Source: Rufibacter hautae (lineage in GTDB: Bacteria; Bacteroidota; Bacteroidia; Cytophagales; Hymenobacteraceae). From it: 64,000 nt of DNA. The DNA lies in NCBI RefSeq assembly GCF_008271695.1, contig NZ_VKKY01000001.1, positions 1,792,589-1,856,588 on the forward strand, in the 5' to 3' direction. This document shows, one piece after another, positions 63,201 through 64,000 of this stretch (its first letter is position 1; every line of letters begins with the position of its first letter). Position numbers and translations under genes: made by a program. Below the pieces are notes generated by a model that ran no database searches, was not told the DNA's origin, and saw nothing but the letters and a program-made list of their open reading frames with translations.

Positions 63201-63247
63201 AAAGCCGTTTTTAGTCTTTTTTCTTAAAATAGGCTAAAAACGGCTTT
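63201..63247 (+). repeat. Dispersed nested palindrome (copy 23), terminator of asmA
   Basis: AAAGCCGTTTTTAG and CTAAAAACGGCTTT form a 14-bp perfect outer stem, followed by ATTTTTG. 20 bp after the asmA stop. Confidence 0.85.
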
Positions 63248-63266
63248 ATTTTTGTTTGGCAATCTT

Positions 63267-63292
63267 CCGCCAGCCTTGCGTAAAGGTGGCGG
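63267..63292 (+). promoter_or_regulatory. GC-rich hairpin upstream of the DUF4382 gene
   Basis: CCGCCA-G-CCTT-GCGTA-AAGG-TGGCGG, with no T-run. Possibly a leader or binding-site hairpin; purpose unknown. Confidence 0.3.
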
Positions 63293-63333
63293 CCGCCAAA
63301 ATCGGTGGTCTTGTTCCTACTCACCTTTCTATT

Positions 63334-64000
63334 ATGAAAAAACGATTGCTATTTGGAATGCTGTGGACGGCAGCCGTAGGGTTTGCCGCTTGTTCTGATG
63401 AAAATGACCCGGCCGGGTCGTCCCGCATGGAAGTACGCCTCACCGATGCGCCCGGGGATTACGCCGAAGTAAACGTGGACATCCGCTCGGTGCAGATCCA
63501 CCGCGAAGCCAACGATGATGAGGCTAGCTGGGAAACTCTGGAGACCATCCATCCTGGCGTATACAACCTTCTGGACTTTGCCAACGGCCGTGATACCTTG
63601 CTCGCCAGCGCCAACCTTCCCGCCGGACGCATTTCCCAGATCAGGTTAGTGCTCGGGAATAACAACTCCCTCAAATTGAAAGGTGAAACGGCTACCCGTC
63701 CGTTGACCACTCCTAGTGGCCAGACCTCGGGTTTGAAACTGCAGATCAACGCCGACCTGGTCGCCGATGTAACGTACCGGTTGCTGTTAGACTTTGATGC
63801 GGCTAAGTCAATTGTTCCACGTGGGAACAGCGGACAGTACAACCTGAAGCCGGTCATCCGGACGTTTGCAGAAGCCATCGCAGGAGGTATCAAAGGAACC
63901 GTAACCCCGGCTGATGCCAAACCCGGCATCCTGGTGATTTCCGCGGCCAACGACACCATTGGCGGTTTCACCGATGACGCAGGCCGTTACCTGATCAAGG
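63334..64000 (+). CDS. DUF4382 domain lipoprotein, 5' part (runs off the window)
   Basis: From the ATG at 63334, 222 codons remain open to the end. The signal MKKRLLFGMLWTAAVGFAAC gives a lipobox (GFAAC, Cys20). The body SSRMEVRLTDAPGDYAEVN, VDIRSVQIHRE, GVYNLLDFANGRDTLLASANLPAG and ISQIRLVLGNNNSLKL is the DUF4382 pattern seen in Bacteroidota surface lipoproteins. A carboxypeptidase-like module begins near the edge (GGIKGTVTPADAKPGIL...TIGGFTDDAGRYLIK). Function unknown. The gap of about 150 bp from asmA holds the terminator. Confidence 0.85.
   Translation, partial: MKKRLLFGMLWTAAVGFAACSDENDPAGSSRMEVRLTDAPGDYAEVNVDIRSVQIHREANDDEASWETLETIHPGVYNLLDFANGRDTLLASANLPAGRISQIRLVLGNNNSLKLKGETATRPLTTPSGQTSGLKLQINADLVADVTYRLLLDFDAAKSIVPRGNSGQYNLKPVIRTFAEAIAGGIKGTVTPADAKPGILVISAANDTIGGFTDDAGRYLIK

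Noticed and set aside
6701-63247. CRISPR array interpretation of the dispersed palindromes
   Set aside because: Copies are single, spaced by kilobases, imperfect and symmetric; no cas genes.
63815-63831. TGTTCCACGTGGGAACA, parS-like
   Set aside because: 17 bp with an extra G, so not a true 16-bp palindrome, and inside the DUF4382 coding frame.

Overview
The window is chromosomal DNA of a Bacteroidota bacterium, most likely order Cytophagales, family Hymenobacteraceae (Rufibacter/Nibribacter/Pontibacter-like; this placement is inference). The signs are a TonB receptor next to a DUF4249 lipoprotein, GldJ and PorP/SprF of type IX secretion, a head-GIN (DUF2807) protein, DUF5687, DUF4175 and DUF4382 proteins, weak or absent Shine-Dalgarno sequences, and TAnnTTTG-type -7 promoter boxes. 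I see no insertion sequence, prophage, CRISPR array, rRNA or tRNA. The gene content is mostly housekeeping.

Layout. 1-5460: 5' part of scpB, a zinc-less TraR/DksA protein, ribH, a TPR membrane protein, pdhA (all minus), then recF and a DUF721/DciA-like gene (plus). 5523-12006: HELAH membrane protein, thioesterase, cardiolipin synthase, membrane hydrolase, and an ABC ATPase with its DUF5687 membrane partner. 12620-16985: membrane protein overlapping an ECF sigma factor, glutamate dehydrogenase, M28 peptidase. 17159-28166: HTTM protein, patatin-barrel fusion, a lipoprotein, GIN protein, TonB receptor plus DUF4249 lipoprotein, fasciclin protein, rhomboid protease. 28429-44535: polyprenyl synthase, RNase R, duplicated-NBD peptide ABC ATPase, a beta-barrel protein, lspA, ileS, dipeptide epimerase, glyS, Pit phosphate transporter. 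45144-54855: an acidic orphan, an AT-rich non-coding block, Ig-like lipoprotein, then a minus-strand series DUF4175 / HATPase / ybeY / mnmG / methyltransferase. 55214-64000: xth, CMD protein, comF, gldJ, porP, asmA and a truncated DUF4382 lipoprotein.

The most interesting signals are non-coding. (1) About two dozen copies of a 35-50 bp nested palindrome occur almost only between genes. Copies differ in ways that keep base pairing, carry an orientation mark, and often sit where a terminator should be. (2) The 568-bp gap at 45624-46191 has an AT-rich tract and a cluster of DnaA-box-like nonamers, and a perfect 16-bp parS (TGTTTCACGTGAAACA) lies 4.4 kb away just upstream of mnmG. Together they suggest an origin-proximal region and a candidate oriC. 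(3) A 270-bp composite element (40912-41181) is built from mirrored hairpins with 51-bp arms, and a further half copy lies at 12169-12217. (4) A perfect 20-bp inverted repeat at 44909-44956 lies close to the candidate origin and has no terminator features.

Limits: everything was read by eye. Family names come from recognised motifs and not from database searches, and start codons were chosen by homology memory and motif placement.
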